Shown here piece by piece: positions 1-11,150 of a DNA stretch of 62,219 nucleotides. The number at the start of each line of letters is the position of its first letter. The stretch's first letter is position 1. The position numbers were made by a program, and so were the translations under genes. Under the pieces are notes generated by a model. It searched no databases. It saw nothing but the letters and a program-made list of their open reading frames with translations, and was not told the origin of the DNA. The stretch is taken from positions 1 through 62,219 of the forward strand of contig NZ_QEIO01000018.1 of NCBI RefSeq assembly GCF_003336425.1, written 5' to 3'. This DNA comes from Marinitenerispora sediminis. Lineage in GTDB: Bacteria; Actinomycetota; Actinomycetes; Streptosporangiales; Streptosporangiaceae.

Positions 1-2
1 AC

Positions 3-1088
3 CCGGGGCCGCCGCCCGCCGCGCCGCCGTGGCCCGGCCAGGCGCCGACGGGAGGCCAGCACCCCCTGCAGGGCCGGGTCATCCCGCCCGGCAGCCCCGA
101 TCCCGGGGCCTCGCGGGCCGAACCCGTCTTCCCCGACGCCGCGACGCAGAACATGAACGCGGTCGTGGACGACGGCGCCACGCAGATGATCCCCCCGGTG
201 GCCGACGACGGCGCCACCCAGACCATCCCGCCGGTACGCGACGAGCGCCCGCCGGCACCGCCCGCCGAGGACGTGTTCGGCGGCCGGCCGATGTTCCGGG
301 ACGAGGCCCCGGCGCGCGACGCCGGATCCGCGACCGCCCAGTTCGACATGTCCGGCTTCGACGCCGGCCCCGGCCCCGGCCGCGACGAGCGCGGCGGCCG
401 GCCGCCGCGCGGCAGCGGACCGCAGGCCCGGCCGCGGCGCTCCGGCGGGCTGTCGCCGAAGGTCCTCGTGGGCGCCGGGTTCGGCGTGCTGGTGCTGCTC
501 GGCGGGATCGGGGCCTTCGTGCTGGCCACCAACGGCTCCACCGGCCCCGGGGAGTACGAGGTCAGCCGGGTGGCCGACGAGGGTGTCGACCCCGACCCGC
601 TGCAGGTGGACGACGTCTTCGGCGCCGAGAGCGTCGAGATCGGCGGCGAGACGTTCACCCGGGTGCAGACCGACGACACCGAGAAGTGCGACACCGTGAC
701 GCACGGGGACTACGGCCAGGTACTCGTGGAGAACGACTGCCGGCAGGTCGTACGGGCCTCCTACGTCAACGAGGAGGGCACCCGCGCCGTCACGGTCGGG
801 GTCGCCGCGATGGCCGACCAGGGGGGCGCCCAGGCCGCGCAGGAGGGCCAGGACCTCGCTTCGTCCCAGTGGTTCGCCGGCCTCGCCGGCCAGGACGGCA
901 GCGGAGCCGAGCGCATGGACGTCGCCGGCGGCCACGGCTCCGGCGCCACCTGGGGCCGCTACGTGGTCTTCGCGCTGGCGGCCAACGCGGACGGCCGCAC
1001 CCCGGAGGGCGACGCCGCGGACCTGGCCGAGCTCAGCGGCCAGTTCGTCAACCTCCCGCTCGTCCCGCTGGGCGAGCGCGCGGCGTAG
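3..1088 (+). CDS. Membrane-anchored protein with Thr-Gln repeats, 5' end outside window
   Basis: The reading frame is open to the left edge, so the true start lies outside the window; 361 codons are visible. The visible N-terminal ~150 residues are Pro/Gly/Asp-rich and look disordered. They hold two near-identical copies of DDGATQ(M/T)IPPV and a third weaker AATQ site. One hydrophobic segment follows (about nt 462-527), preceded by basic residues, so the N-terminus is probably cytoplasmic and the C-terminal ~180 residues extracytoplasmic. That domain has two cysteines (EKCD, NDCRQ) that could form a disulfide. I recognise no named family. It converges on truA. Function unknown; a regulatory anchor protein is possible but unproven. 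Confidence 0.8.
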   Translation, partial: PGPPPAAPPWPGQAPTGGQHPLQGRVIPPGSPDPGASRAEPVFPDAATQNMNAVVDDGATQMIPPVADDGATQTIPPVRDERPPAPPAEDVFGGRPMFRDEAPARDAGSATAQFDMSGFDAGPGPGRDERGGRPPRGSGPQARPRRSGGLSPKVLVGAGFGVLVLLGGIGAFVLATNGSTGPGEYEVSRVADEGVDPDPLQVDDVFGAESVEIGGETFTRVQTDDTEKCDTVTHGDYGQVLVENDCRQVVRASYVNEEGTRAVTVGVAAMADQGGAQAAQEGQDLASSQWFAGLAGQDGSGAERMDVAGGHGSGATWGRYVVFALAANADGRTPEGDAADLAELSGQFVNLPLVPLGERAA

Positions 1089-1130
1089 CCGCCGTCCCGG
1101 CACGCGGCCGGGACACCGCCCGAACCGGAC

Positions 1131-1184
1131 GAGGGCCTCGCGGACCGGTGGAGCAGGACGTCTCCACCGGCTCCGGAGGCCCTC
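1131..1184 (+). terminator. Strong stem-loop after the first gene
   Basis: Two nested inverted repeats form one hairpin: GAGGGCCT (1131-1138) with AGGCCCTC (1177-1184), and CCGGTGGAG (1145-1153) with CTCCACCGG (1162-1170). It begins 42 nt after the stop codon. There is no T-tract, as is common in high-GC actinobacteria. Confidence 0.6.
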
Positions 1185-1192
1185 GCCGTCGT

Positions 1193-1308
1193 CCGCGGGT
1201 CCCGCCTGCGACCGCCGCTCGGGCGGTCCCGGCAGCCAGGAACCGCCGGGCCGCGGGTCCCGCCTGCGACCGCCGCTCGGGGCGTTCCGGCACCCGGGAA
1301 CCGCCGGC
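1193..1308. repeat. Two-copy 58-bp tandem repeat between convergent genes
   Basis: Copies start at 1193 and 1251. The first 31 bases are identical and the remainder is similar. Each copy carries its own GC-rich inverted repeat (GGCGGT...AACCGCC type). It lies between a + strand gene and truA on the minus strand, so it could serve as a bidirectional terminator. Confidence 0.6.
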
Positions 1309-1347
1309 CGGACCCGGCCAGGCGCATCGCCGCCCTCCCGGCGGGGC

Positions 1348-2196
1348 TCACCCTCCGGGCAGCGTCCGGACCCGGCGGGTGGCGCGGGCCCGTCCGGCCA
1401 GCTCGGCGTCGGGCGGGTAGCGCACCTCCTCCAGGCTGAGGCCGTGCGGCGGGACGACGTGCACCGCGGAGTCGCGGACTCCGGCGGCCAGCACCTGCCG
1501 CGGCCAGTCGGGCGCGCGACGGCCGTCGCCCACCGCGAGCAGGGCGCCGATCAGCGCACGGACCATGTTGTGGCAGAACGCGTCGGCCTGCACGGTCGCC
1601 GCGTACAGGTGGGCCTCCTCCCGGTCCCAGCGCAGCCGCAGCAGCTCGCGGATGGTGGTCGCGCCCTCCCGTCGGCGGCAGAAGGCGGCGAAGTCGTGCT
1701 CGCCGAGCAGCTCGGCAGCGGCCGCGTTCATCCGGTCGAGGTCCAGGGGGCGCTTGTGCCAGAGCACGTCGTTGCGCCGCAGCGGTGGTACGCCGGCCGG
1801 CGCGTCGCAGACCCGGTACACGTAGCGGCGGAACAGCGGGGAGAAGCGCGCGTCGAACCCCTCGGGGGCCGGCCGGACCGCGCGGACCCGCACGTCCGGC
1901 GGCAGGACGCCGGCCAGCCGCCGGAGCAGCCGGCCGCCCTCCGCGTCCCAGACCGCGGCGGGCACGCTCACCTCGGCCACCTGCCCCCGCGCGTGCACCC
2001 CGGCATCGGTGCGCCCCGCGCAGGTGATGGCGGCCTCCTCCGGCAATCGCAGCACCCGCGTGACGGCCTCCTGCAGGACGCCCTGCACGGTGCGCCGGCC
2101 CGGCTGGGCGGCCCAGCCGGAGAAGTCGGTGCCGTCGTAGGCGATGTCCAGTCGAAGTTTGACCGGTGCCGCCGCGTCGGCGCGGTCCTCAGTCAT
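1348..2196 (-). CDS. truA: tRNA pseudouridine(38-40) synthase TruA
   Basis: Isomerises uridines 38-40 in the anticodon arm of tRNAs to pseudouridine. The product is 282 aa, a normal length for the family. The catalytic-aspartate motif is visible as [15 protein letters not shown], with further conserved segments around [16 protein letters not shown] and the C-terminal [15 protein letters not shown] start at ATG 2196 because GGGGGAG lies about 9 nt upstream; the longer reading from 2235 would run through the rplQ terminator hairpin. It is the last gene of the alpha-operon cluster, after rplQ, as in Streptomyces. Confidence 0.95.
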   Translation of the reverse strand: MTEDRADAAAPVKLRLDIAYDGTDFSGWAAQPGRRTVQGVLQEAVTRVLRLPEEAAITCAGRTDAGVHARGQVAEVSVPAAVWDAEGGRLLRRLAGVLPPDVRVRAVRPAPEGFDARFSPLFRRYVYRVCDAPAGVPPLRRNDVLWHKRPLDLDRMNAAAAELLGEHDFAAFCRRREGATTIRELLRLRWDREEAHLYAATVQADAFCHNMVRALIGALLAVGDGRRAPDWPRQVLAAGVRDSAVHVVPPHGLSLEEVRYPPDAELAGRARATRRVRTLPGG

Positions 2197-2222
2197 CCAG
2201 ATCCGTCTCCCCCAGCAGATGC

Positions 2223-2255
2223 GAGAGCCCGCCACCTGCGCGGTGGCGGGCTCTC
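2223..2255 (-). terminator. Terminator hairpin downstream of rplQ
   Basis: A perfect 14-bp stem: GAGAGCCCGCCACC (2223-2236), a 5-nt loop, and the complement at 2242-2255. A second hairpin (GAGGACGC/GCGTCCTC, 2274-2291) sits just before it in the direction of transcription. The pair separates rplQ from truA, though some read-through is likely. Confidence 0.65.
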
Positions 2256-2297
2256 CCCGACTCTCGGGCGACCGAGGACGCGAGCGTCCTCAGCGGG

Positions 2298-2822
2298 TCA
2301 CTCCTTGGTGTCCTCGGCCTTGTCCTCGGCGGCGGCCTCCGCGGCCCCCTCCGCCTGCGTGCCCTCGCCCGCCTGCGCGGTCTGCTCGGACGTGGTGTCC
2401 TCCGCGGGCTGCGAACCCGCCTCGGTCGCTGCCGGGGCCTTCGCGGTGGTCGCCGCGGGGGCCGGCAGCGCCTCGACCAGCTCGATCACGGCCATGGGCG
2501 CGTTGTCGCCCTTGCGCGGACCGATCTTGGTGATACGGGTGTAACCGCCCTCGCGGTTCTCGTACCGCGGGCCGATCTCGGTGAAGAGCTCGTGGACCAC
2601 GCTCTTGTCGTGGATCTTCGTCAGCACCTGCCGACGCGCGTGCAGGTCGCCGCGCTTGCCCAGGGTGATGAGCTTCTCCGCGTAGGGACGCAGGCGCTTG
2701 GCCTTCGCCTCCGTGGTCTTGATACGACCGTGCTGGAACAGCGAGGTCGCCAGGTTCGCCAGCATGAGCCGCTCATGAGCCGGGCCGGAACCCAGGCGCG
2801 GCCCCTTCGTTGGCGTGGGCAT
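2298..2822 (-). CDS. rplQ: 50S ribosomal protein L17
   Basis: Large-subunit protein at the base of the exit-tunnel region. The core ([17 protein letters not shown], then the [18 protein letters not shown] segment) covers about the first 120 residues. Residues ~125-174 are an Ala/Glu/Thr-rich acidic tail, an actinobacterial extension that makes it longer (174 aa) than the E. coli protein. It follows rpoA by 65 nt, the standard alpha-operon order. Confidence 0.97.
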   Translation of the reverse strand: MPTPTKGPRLGSGPAHERLMLANLATSLFQHGRIKTTEAKAKRLRPYAEKLITLGKRGDLHARRQVLTKIHDKSVVHELFTEIGPRYENREGGYTRITKIGPRKGDNAPMAVIELVEALPAPAATTAKAPAATEAGSQPAEDTTSEQTAQAGEGTQAEGAAEAAAEDKAEDTKE

Positions 2823-2887
2823 GGTGTCGTTCTCCTAGTGGTGCGATCCTCGACCAGCACTCGGTCGTGGACCATGGGCGACGTCTT

Positions 2888-3907
2888 CTAGTACTGCTCG
2901 GTCTCGACGTAGGACTGGTCGTCCTCTTCGGACCCGTAGGAGTCGGCCGCGCTGGTCGGGTCGAATCCGGGCGGGGAGTCCTTCAGCGACAGGCCCATGT
3001 CGATGAGCTTCTGCTTGACCTCCTCGATGGACTTCGCACCGAAGTTGCGGATGTCGAGAAGGTCCTGCTCGGAGCGGGCCACGAGCTCACCCACACTGTG
3101 GATGCCCTCGCGCTTCAGGCAGTTGTAGGAACGGACGGTGAGGTTCAGGTCCTCGATCGGCAGCGCCAGGTCCGCGGCCAGGGCGGCGTCCGTCGGCGAC
3201 GGGCCCATGTCGATGCCCTCGGCGTCGACGTTGAGCTCCCGCGCCAGGCCGAACAGCTCGACCAGCGTCTTGCCGGCGCTCGCGACGGCGTCGCGCGCCC
3301 GGATGGACGGCTTGGTCTCGACATCCAGGACGAGGCGGTCGAAGTCCGTCCGCTGCTCGACACGGGTCGCCTCGACCTTGTAGGTCACCCGCAGCACCGG
3401 CGAGTAGATCGAGTCGATCGGGATCCGGCCGATCTCCTGGCCCGGCTGCTTGTTCTGCGTCGCCGAGACGTAGCCGCGGCCGCGCTCGACCGTCAGCTCC
3501 ATCTCCAGCTTGCCCTTGCCGTTCAGGGTGGCGATGTGCAGGTCGGGGTTGTGCACCTCGACGCCTGCCGGCGGCGCGATGTCGGCCGCCGTGACGACAC
3601 CCGGTCCCTGCTTGCGCAGGTACATCAGAACCGGCTCGTCGTGCTCGGAGCTGACGACGAGGCCCTTGAGGTTCAGGATGATCTCGGTGACGTCCTCTTT
3701 GACGCCGGGCACGGTGGTGAACTCGTGCTCGACGCCCTCGATGCGGATGCTGGTGACAGCGGCACCGGGGATGGACGACAGCAGGGTCCGGCGCAGAGAG
3801 TTGCCGATGGTGTAGCCGAAGCCCGGCTCCAGGGGTTCGATGACGAACTTGGAGCGGAACTCGGAGACCGACTCCTCGGTCAGGGTGGGACGCTGAGCGA
3901 TCAGCAT
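2888..3907 (-). CDS. rpoA: DNA-directed RNA polymerase subunit alpha
   Basis: Dimerises to nucleate RNA polymerase assembly. The N-terminal domain includes [20 protein letters not shown] (residues ~29-48), which contacts beta and beta'. The C-terminal domain (about 245-310, [15 protein letters not shown]...FGAKSIEEV) contacts UP-element DNA and activators. The length of 339 aa is normal, with a short acidic tail ending in Tyr. It lies downstream of rpsK, with attenuator-like hairpins between them. Confidence 0.98.
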   Translation of the reverse strand: MLIAQRPTLTEESVSEFRSKFVIEPLEPGFGYTIGNSLRRTLLSSIPGAAVTSIRIEGVEHEFTTVPGVKEDVTEIILNLKGLVVSSEHDEPVLMYLRKQGPGVVTAADIAPPAGVEVHNPDLHIATLNGKGKLEMELTVERGRGYVSATQNKQPGQEIGRIPIDSIYSPVLRVTYKVEATRVEQRTDFDRLVLDVETKPSIRARDAVASAGKTLVELFGLARELNVDAEGIDMGPSPTDAALAADLALPIEDLNLTVRSYNCLKREGIHSVGELVARSEQDLLDIRNFGAKSIEEVKQKLIDMGLSLKDSPPGFDPTSAADSYGSEEDDQSYVETEQY

Positions 3908-3957
3908 GGTCCGTCTTCCTTTCCCACGACCGCCCGCTATATGACGGTCACTGGTCA

Positions 3958-4010
3958 GCTCCGCGGTCGCGGAGCCTGGTACCCGGCCCCGGGGGGCCCG
4001 AAGGCCCCCT
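3958..4010 (-). terminator. Attenuator-like hairpins between rpsK and rpoA
   Basis: Two stem-loops lie in the 136-nt gap: GGGGGGCC/GGCCCCCT with a CGAA loop (3991-4010, one wobble pair) and GCTCCGCG/CGCGGAGC (3958-3975). They could lower rpoA expression relative to the ribosomal proteins upstream. No T-run follows. Confidence 0.4.
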
Positions 4011-4043
4011 CGGGGTCAGCGCGGCTGATTCCGCGGAGTCGGG

Positions 4044-4448
<405 letters not shown>

Positions 4449-4520
4449 TCTGCATAACTCCCAAGATCATCGATCCGTTGGCGATCCGGACGAACAGCCC
4501 TCGTCCGGCTCTGAGGCGGA

Positions 4521-4901
4521 CTACTTCTTGCCGGCCTTCTTCTTGCCGGCCACGGTCTTCTTCTTGCCCTTGCGGGTCCGCGCGTTGGTCTGCGTGCGCT
4601 GACCGTGGACGGGGAGGCCACGGCGGTGCCGGATGCCCTGGTAGCAGCCGATCTCGATCTTGCGGCGAATGTCGGCCTGGACCTCGCGGCGCAGGTCGCC
4701 CTCGACCTTGTAGTTGGCGCTGATCCACTCGCGCAGCTTGACCAGCTCTTCCTCGGTCAGCTGGTGGACGCGCGTGTCCGGGTTGACCCCGGTGTTCTGG
4801 AGGGTCTCGATGGCGCGAGAGCGCCCGATCCCGAAAACGTAGGTGAGAGCGATCTCCACCCGCTTGTCGCGGGGAAGGTCGACGCCTTCGAGGCGTGCCA
4901 T
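4521..4901 (-). CDS. rpsM: 30S ribosomal protein S13
   Basis: Head protein that contacts L5 and the P-site tRNA. The product is 126 aa, starting [14 protein letters not shown], with the helical core [12 protein letters not shown] and the Lys-rich C-terminal tail that approaches tRNA. ATG 4901 is chosen because AAGGAG lies 9 nt upstream and all family members begin with MAR(L/I); the frame is open to 4964 but that extension is not conserved. Confidence 0.97.
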   Translation of the reverse strand: MARLEGVDLPRDKRVEIALTYVFGIGRSRAIETLQNTGVNPDTRVHQLTEEELVKLREWISANYKVEGDLRREVQADIRRKIEIGCYQGIRHRRGLPVHGQRTQTNARTRKGKKKTVAGKKKAGKK

Positions 4902-5109
4902 CTGGGCGAACTCCTTCGTGCTGTAGCGGAGGTCTGTCCCGTCCGCGGTCCTCTCGTCGCCCAATCGACGAGGCCCCGGCCTCCGACCGGGGGTGGTTCC
5001 CGCCGACCGCCGCTCGGCGGGCGTCGGGAATCGGGACGGGTTTCGGTTGTGGTGTCCCGCGGACCGGTGGTCCGCGAGGCGGATCGCGCGATCAGGAAGT
5101 CAGGCTGGA

Positions 5110-5223
5110 CTAGCCCTGCCGCTGCTTGTGGCGCGGGTCCGCGCAGATGACCATGATCCGGCCGTTGCGGCGGATCACTCGGCACTTCGCGCAGATCTTC
5201 TTGACGCTCGGCTTGACCTTCAT
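5110..5223 (-). CDS. rpmJ: 50S ribosomal protein L36, zinc-ribbon type
   Basis: A 37-residue protein beginning [14 protein letters not shown]. The C-x2-C, then C and H (ICADPRH) set forms the zinc ribbon of the C+ type. Such versions are commonly backed up by zinc-free paralogues under Zur control; none is present here. It lies between infA and rpsM, the standard order. Confidence 0.97.
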   Translation of the reverse strand: MKVKPSVKKICAKCRVIRRNGRIMVICADPRHKQRQG

Positions 5224-5290
5224 GGTGGCTCCGGACTCGATGCATCCACCCCATCCCGGCCTGCGACCAGGTCGGGCGCGAGTGGTGCGG

Positions 5291-5512
5291 CTACTTGTAG
5301 CGGTAAACGATGCGCCCGCGCGTGAGGTCGTAGGGGCTCAGCTCCACGACGACGCGGTCGTCGGGGAGGATGCGGATGTAGTGCATCCGCATCTTGCCGC
5401 TGATGTGGGCAAGCACCTTGTGCCCGTTGTCGAGCTCCACTCGGAACATAGCGTTGGGTAGGGACTCGATAACGGAGCCCTCAATCTCGATGGCGCCGTC
5501 TTTCTTGGCCAT
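5291..5512 (-). CDS. infA: Translation initiation factor IF-1
   Basis: A 73-aa S1/OB-fold protein that blocks the A site during initiation. It starts [12 protein letters not shown] and ends [12 protein letters not shown], almost identical to family consensus. GGAGG lies only 2 nt before this ATG, and an in-frame GTG at 5521 gives a 3-residue longer alternative. I prefer the ATG by conservation. The 275-nt region upstream probably holds its own promoter. Confidence 0.96.
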   Translation of the reverse strand: MAKKDGAIEIEGSVIESLPNAMFRVELDNGHKVLAHISGKMRMHYIRILPDDRVVVELSPYDLTRGRIVYRYK

Positions 5513-5787
5513 GTCCTCCACGCTTCGTTCATCGACTTGGTTAACGTAACCCGACGGGTCTCCTACCGGGTGACCGGCACGCGTTCACGCGGGGCCGTCC
5601 CGGTTCGGGGTCCGGCTCCGGTTCTGGGAACGCTGGAAGATCAGGTCAACTGCAATAGCATACGCCAACGCGACGAACAGACGCGAACGAAGGCAGACTG
5701 ACCCAACAGCCCGCGTGTGGGCACGCCCAGTCTACCCGGTCCCGGCACCAGCGGCGCCGGGGCGCGGGCGGGCGGGGCAGCGCGGCG

Positions 5788-6261
5788 CTAGTCGCGGCCG
5801 TCCGGTACGTCCGACCGGCGCACGGCGGCGATGCCGATGGTGGCGAACAGCATCACGATGCCCCACGGCGCCATCACCCAGATCCACCAGGGATAACCGC
5901 CGTGGGCGCCCGTGACCACCGTGATCAGCCAGATGGTGAAGCAGAGCGTGTTGACCCCGCCCCAGATGAGCCACGGGATCTGGACGATGGGCTCGCGCAG
6001 GACCCCGCGGCGGCGCCCCGGGCTCCGGCCGGCCGGCCGCCGCGGCGCCGGGCGCAGGTCGGCGAGGTCCCGCTCGGGGAGGTCCTCGGTGATGCGCTCC
6101 AGCTCCGCGCCGGTGCGCGCGCGGTACACCCGGGTCAGCCGCTCGTTGAAGTCGTCGCTGTCCAGCCGCCCCTGGGCGAAGTGCTCCTGCAGTCGCCGCG
6201 CCACCCGGTCGCGGTCGGCGTCGGAGGCCCTGGTCTCCGGGGAGAACTCGGACACGGTCAT
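5788..6261 (-). CDS. DUF1707 protein with two-helix membrane tail
   Basis: 157 aa. Residues ~9-62 match the DUF1707 (SHOCT-like) domain: RASDADRDRVARRLQEHFAQGRLD, then FNERLTRVYRARTGAELERITEDLP. Two hydrophobic helices follow at about 100-125 and 128-147 (a 2TM tail) before a short charged end. Domain function is unproven; such proteins are common small membrane-associated proteins of actinobacteria. It sits between map and infA. A second DUF1707 protein with a different C-terminus lies at 59113-59730. Confidence 0.85.
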   Translation of the reverse strand: MTVSEFSPETRASDADRDRVARRLQEHFAQGRLDSDDFNERLTRVYRARTGAELERITEDLPERDLADLRPAPRRPAGRSPGRRRGVLREPIVQIPWLIWGGVNTLCFTIWLITVVTGAHGGYPWWIWVMAPWGIVMLFATIGIAAVRRSDVPDGRD

Positions 6262-6290
6262 TCACCCATCTGGTCGGGGGCCGCGACCCG

Positions 6291-6334
6291 CGCGAGGCCC
6301 GTCACCGCCATGGTAGTGGCGGACGGGCCTCGCG
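6291..6334 (-). terminator. Terminator hairpin downstream of map
   Basis: An 18-bp stem with a 2-nt bulge: CGCGAGGCCCGT..CCGCCA (6291-6310) pairs with TGGCGGACGGGCCTCGCG (6317-6334) around a 6-nt loop. It lies 29 nt after the map stop and separates secY-adk-map from the DUF1707 gene. Confidence 0.65.
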
Positions 6335-6362
6335 ATCCGGACTTCTCGGACGGGCTGGCGGC

Positions 6363-7187
6363 TCAGTACCCCGGGTCCGGCAGCCCCATGGCGGCGATGC
6401 GCTCGCGGTTGTCCTCGCGCGCGGTCAGCACCAGCGGCCCGTCGTCGGTGACCGCCACGGAGTGCTCGAAGTGCGTCGACCGCTTGCCGTCCCGGGTGAC
6501 CACCGTCCAGCCGTCGTCGAGCTGGAGCACGTGCCGGGTACCCCGGTTGACCATCGGCTCGATGGCCAGGCACATGCCCGCCACGAGTTCGATGCCCTTC
6601 CCCCGGCGGCCGTGGTTGAGGACGTGCGGCTCCATGTGCATCTCAGTGCCGATCCCGTGGCCGCCGTACTCCTGCACGTTGCCGTAGCGCCCGCGCGCGG
6701 ATATGAGGGAGTCGATCGCGTGGCCGATGTCGCCGAGCCGGTTGCCGACCCGCATGGCGTCGATGCCGGCCCACATGGCGTCCTCGCAGACCCGCATGGC
6801 CTCCTCGTCGGCCGGGTCGGCGGCGCCGACCGCCACCGTGATGGCGGAGTCGCCGTGCCAGCCGTCGAGGATGGCACCGCAGTCGATCGCGATGAGGTCG
6901 CCGTCCCGCAGCACCTTGTCGGCGCGCGGGATGCCGTGCACGACCTCCTCGTTCACGGACGCGCAGATGGAGCCCGTGAAGCCGTGGTAGCCCTTGAAGG
7001 AGGGCACGGCCCCCGCCTCGCGGATGCTGCGCTCGGCGATGGCGTCGAGGTCCAGCGTGCTGATCCCCGGGCGCACCGCCGCGCGCAGCGTGTCGAGCGT
7101 GCGGGCCACGACCTGGCCCGCCGCCCGCATCTTCTCGATCTGCGCCGGCGTCTTCAGCTGGACGTCCGGCTGGTCCCTGCGGAACAT
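6363..7187 (-). CDS. map: Methionine aminopeptidase, type I
   Basis: Removes the initiator Met from nascent proteins whose second residue is small. 274 aa. The five metal ligands are placed by IDCGAILDGWHGDSAI (two Asp), GGHGIGTEMH (His), CLAIEPM (Glu) and FEHSVAV (Glu). The N-terminal extension is short and there is no zinc finger. Its ATG overlaps the adk stop by one base (TGATG), implying translational coupling in the secY-adk-map operon. Confidence 0.97.
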   Translation of the reverse strand: MFRRDQPDVQLKTPAQIEKMRAAGQVVARTLDTLRAAVRPGISTLDLDAIAERSIREAGAVPSFKGYHGFTGSICASVNEEVVHGIPRADKVLRDGDLIAIDCGAILDGWHGDSAITVAVGAADPADEEAMRVCEDAMWAGIDAMRVGNRLGDIGHAIDSLISARGRYGNVQEYGGHGIGTEMHMEPHVLNHGRRGKGIELVAGMCLAIEPMVNRGTRHVLQLDDGWTVVTRDGKRSTHFEHSVAVTDDGPLVLTAREDNRERIAAMGLPDPGY

Positions 7188-7836
7188 CAGTCCCGGGCTC
7201 TCAGCACCTCGAGGGCGCGCCGGGTGACCTCGTCCACCGCGCCGGTGGCCTCGATCGCCGTCAGGAGCCCCTCGTTGGCGTAGAAGGAGACCAGGGGCTC
7301 CGTCTGCTCCCGGTAGACGTCCAGCCGGTGCCGGATCGTCTCCTCGCGGTCATCGTCCCGCTGGAAGAGCTCGCCGCCGCAGACGTCGCACACGCCCTCG
7401 CGCTTCGGCGGGTCGTAGGCGACGTGCTGCACGTGCCCGCACCCGCGGCAGGTGCGCCGCCCGGAGAGCCGCTTGACGACCTCCTCCTCGTCGACCTTCA
7501 GCTCCAGGACGACGTCGAGCGCACGGCCGGAGTCGTCGAGCATCTTGTTCAGCCACTCGGCCTGGGCGACGTTGCGCGGGAAGCCGTCGAGCAGGAAGCC
7601 CTCGCGCGCGTCGGGCTCCGCGAGCCGGTCCCGGACCATCGCGTTGGTCACCTCGTCGGGGACCAGGTCCCCGCGGTCCATGTAGGACTTGGCGAGGTTA
7701 CCCAGCTCCGTGCCGCCGCTGACGTTGGCACGGAAGATGTCACCGGTGGACACCTTCGGAATAGACAATTCGGACGCCAAGATTTGGGCCTGGGTGCCCT
7801 TACCGGCTCCCGGGGGTCCCACCAATACGGCACGCA

Positions 7837-7837
<1 letters not shown>
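7187..7837 (-). CDS. adk: Adenylate kinase with zinc-binding lid
   Basis: Interconverts ATP + AMP and 2 ADP. 216 aa, beginning [17 protein letters not shown] (P-loop at residues 7-15). The LID carries a four-cysteine zinc site (CRGCG ... CDVCG), as in Gram-positive long-form kinases. AMP-binding residues lie in [12 protein letters not shown]. The start is GTG and shares one base with the secY stop (TAGTG). Confidence 0.97.
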
Positions 7838-9153
<1,316 letters not shown>

Positions 9154-9458
9154 GTCTCCTCCTGCGAGGCTTCGGCGGCGGCGGAGCCGATTCGAGACAT
9201 CGCGGCCGATCCTGAGTCGTCGTTGTACGTCAGCTCGGAGCCGGCGCCCCGAGCCCGGGAGTTCTCTTCGTAAGCAGATGGCACTTTAACAGCCGTTCGA
9301 CAGGTGACGCGTGACGGCGACCTCACTACGCGTGCGACAAGGCCGATCGCCAGGTAACCCGCCGCTCTCCCTAAAAGATAACGGGGCGCCGGCCGGTTTC
9401 CCCAACCAAATGGGTTGACCCGGCAGACGCCCCGTGAACTCAACTATACGAGTCCGCG
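9154..9458. other. 305-nt gap between rplO and secY
   Basis: No gene seen. It holds the rplO terminator (9373-9435) and, on the minus strand, presumably a promoter and leader for secY-adk-map; I could not place convincing -35/-10 boxes. Confidence 0.5.
9373..9435 (-). terminator. Intrinsic terminator after rplO
   Basis: Outer stem ACGGGGCG (9381-9388) with CGCCCCGT (9428-9435) and an inner CAACC/GGTTG stem. In the direction of transcription it is followed by TATCTTTTAG, an uncommonly good U-tract for this genome. It marks the end of the spc-operon transcript. Confidence 0.7.
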
Positions 9459-9923
9459 CTACAGCTCGGTGACAGTGCCACCGGCCGCGGCGATCTTCTC
9501 CTTCGCCGACGCCGAGAACGCGTGCGCGCTCACCTGCACGGCGACCGAGATCTCGCCGGTGCCCAGCACCTTCACGGGCTGGTTCTTGCGAACCGCGCCC
9601 TTGGCGACCAGGCCCTCGACGGTGACCTCGCCACCCTCGGGGAAGAGCTCGCCCAGCCGGTCCAGGTTGACGACCTGGTAGGTCGTCTTGAACTGGGCGT
9701 TGCTGAAGCCCTTGAGCTTCGGCACCCGGCGGATGAGCGGCATCTGGCCGCCCTCGAAACCGGCCGGCACGGTGGAACGAGCCTTCGTGCCCTTCGTACC
9801 ACGACCAGCGGTCTTACCCTTGGACGCCTCGCCGCGGCCCTTGCGGGTCTTCGACTTGTTGGCGCCCGGAGCGGGACGCAGGTGGTGGATCTTGAGCAGC
9901 TCGTCGGGAGAGTAGTCGTTCAT
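9459..9923 (-). CDS. rplO: 50S ribosomal protein L15
   Basis: 154-aa early-assembly protein of the large subunit. It shows the Gly/Lys-rich N-terminal extension ([20 protein letters not shown]) that threads into 23S rRNA, then the globular [19 protein letters not shown] segment. Its start overlaps the rpmD stop by 4 nt (ATGA). Confidence 0.97.
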   Translation of the reverse strand: MNDYSPDELLKIHHLRPAPGANKSKTRKGRGEASKGKTAGRGTKGTKARSTVPAGFEGGQMPLIRRVPKLKGFSNAQFKTTYQVVNLDRLGELFPEGGEVTVEGLVAKGAVRKNQPVKVLGTGEISVAVQVSAHAFSASAKEKIAAAGGTVTEL

Positions 9924-10105
9924 TCGCCGACCTCCTCGACGGTGACGAGGTGCGCGACCACGTTCAGCTGGCCGCGGACCTCGGGACGGTCCTCACGCAC
10001 GACCGACCGGCCGATCCGCCCGAGTCCGAGCGACCGCAGGCTGTCGTGCTGCTTCTGCTTGCCGCCGATCTTGGAGCGGACCTGCGTGATCTTCAGCTTC
10101 GCCAT
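9920..10105 (-). CDS. rpmD: 50S ribosomal protein L30
   Basis: 61-aa protein ([19 protein letters not shown]...), usual length. It contains the family segment [21 protein letters not shown]. It lies 3 nt after rpsE and overlaps rplO by 4 nt. Confidence 0.97.
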   Translation of the reverse strand: MAKLKITQVRSKIGGKQKQHDSLRSLGLGRIGRSVVREDRPEVRGQLNVVAHLVTVEEVGE

Positions 10106-10108
10106 GAC

Positions 10109-10711
10109 CTAGGCCCCCGCCTTCGCTTCCGCGCGGGCCCGCAGCATGGCAGCCGGAGCGACGTCCTCGATCGGCAGACCGCGGCGCGCCGCGATCTCCT
10201 CGGGACGGTTCAGGCCCTTCAGCGCGGTCACCGTCGCGTGCACGATGTTGATCGGGTTGGACGAACCGAGCGACTTGCTCAGGACGTCGTGGATACCGGC
10301 GCACTCCAGCACGGCGCGCACCGGGCCGCCCGCGATCACACCGGTACCGGGGGCCGCCGGACGCAGCAGCACCACGCCGGCCGCGTCCTCGCCCTGCACC
10401 TGGTGGGTGATCGTGCCCTGGATGCGCGGGACGCGGAAGAAGTTCTTCTTCGCCTCCTCGACACCCTTGGCGATCGCGGCCGGGACTTCCTTGGCCTTGC
10501 CGTAGCCGACACCGACCATGCCGTTGCCGTCGCCGACGACGACCAGGGCGGTGAAGCTGAAGCGCCGGCCGCCCTTGACGACCTTGGCGACCCGGTTGAT
10601 GGTCACCACACGCTCGATGTAGGAGACACCCTTGTCTGCGGCGCCGCCGCGGCGATCGTCACGGCGGTCACGCCGCTCGCCACCGGCGCCGCGCCGCGGA
10701 GCTGCAGCCAT
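10109..10711 (-). CDS. rpsE: 30S ribosomal protein S5
   Basis: 200-aa protein at the mRNA entry site, important for decoding accuracy. The first ~30 residues are an Arg/Asp/Gly-rich extension. The dsRNA-binding fold follows ([21 protein letters not shown], then [21 protein letters not shown]), and then the C-terminal domain ([20 protein letters not shown]). ATG 10711 has an AGAGGAA site upstream; the frame is open further but the extra sequence is not conserved. Confidence 0.97.
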   Translation of the reverse strand: MAAAPRRGAGGERRDRRDDRRGGAADKGVSYIERVVTINRVAKVVKGGRRFSFTALVVVGDGNGMVGVGYGKAKEVPAAIAKGVEEAKKNFFRVPRIQGTITHQVQGEDAAGVVLLRPAAPGTGVIAGGPVRAVLECAGIHDVLSKSLGSSNPINIVHATVTALKGLNRPEEIAARRGLPIEDVAPAAMLRARAEAKAGA

Positions 10712-10761
10712 CAGTGGTTCCTCTTCTCGTTGACGTAAATGCCCTTGGCCGGAGTCATCAC

Positions 10762-11148
10762 TTAGAGCTCCAGCCCGCCGGCACGCGCGCCGTCGGCCAG
10801 CGCGGCGATACGGCCGTGGTACTTGTGACCGCCCCGGTCGAAGACGACCGCGGTGACGCCGGCGTCCTTCGCACGCTTGGCGAGCAGCTCGCCCACCTTG
10901 CGGGACTTCTCGGTCTTCGTGCCCTCGAACGCACGGAGGTCCTTCTCCAGCGTGGAGGCCGACACGAGGGTGATGCCCTTGGTGTCGTCCACGATCTGGA
11001 CGAACATGTGCTTGGAGGAGCGCGTCACGACCAGGCGCGGACGCTCGGGGGTGCCCGTGACCTTCTTGCGGATCCGCAGGTGCCGCCGCGCACGGGAAGC
11101 CGCGCGCGAGGCCGTGCCCTTGCGGACCAGCGTCGTGCTCTTCGCCAT
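10762..11148 (-). CDS. rplR: 50S ribosomal protein L18
   Basis: 128-aa 5S rRNA-binding protein of the central protuberance. Conserved features are [21 protein letters not shown] and the C-terminal [25 protein letters not shown]. It starts 2 nt before the rplF stop on the upstream side, so is closely coupled. Confidence 0.97.
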   Translation of the reverse strand: MAKSTTLVRKGTASRAASRARRHLRIRKKVTGTPERPRLVVTRSSKHMFVQIVDDTKGITLVSASTLEKDLRAFEGTKTEKSRKVGELLAKRAKDAGVTAVVFDRGGHKYHGRIAALADGARAGGLEL

Positions 11149-11150
11149 GC

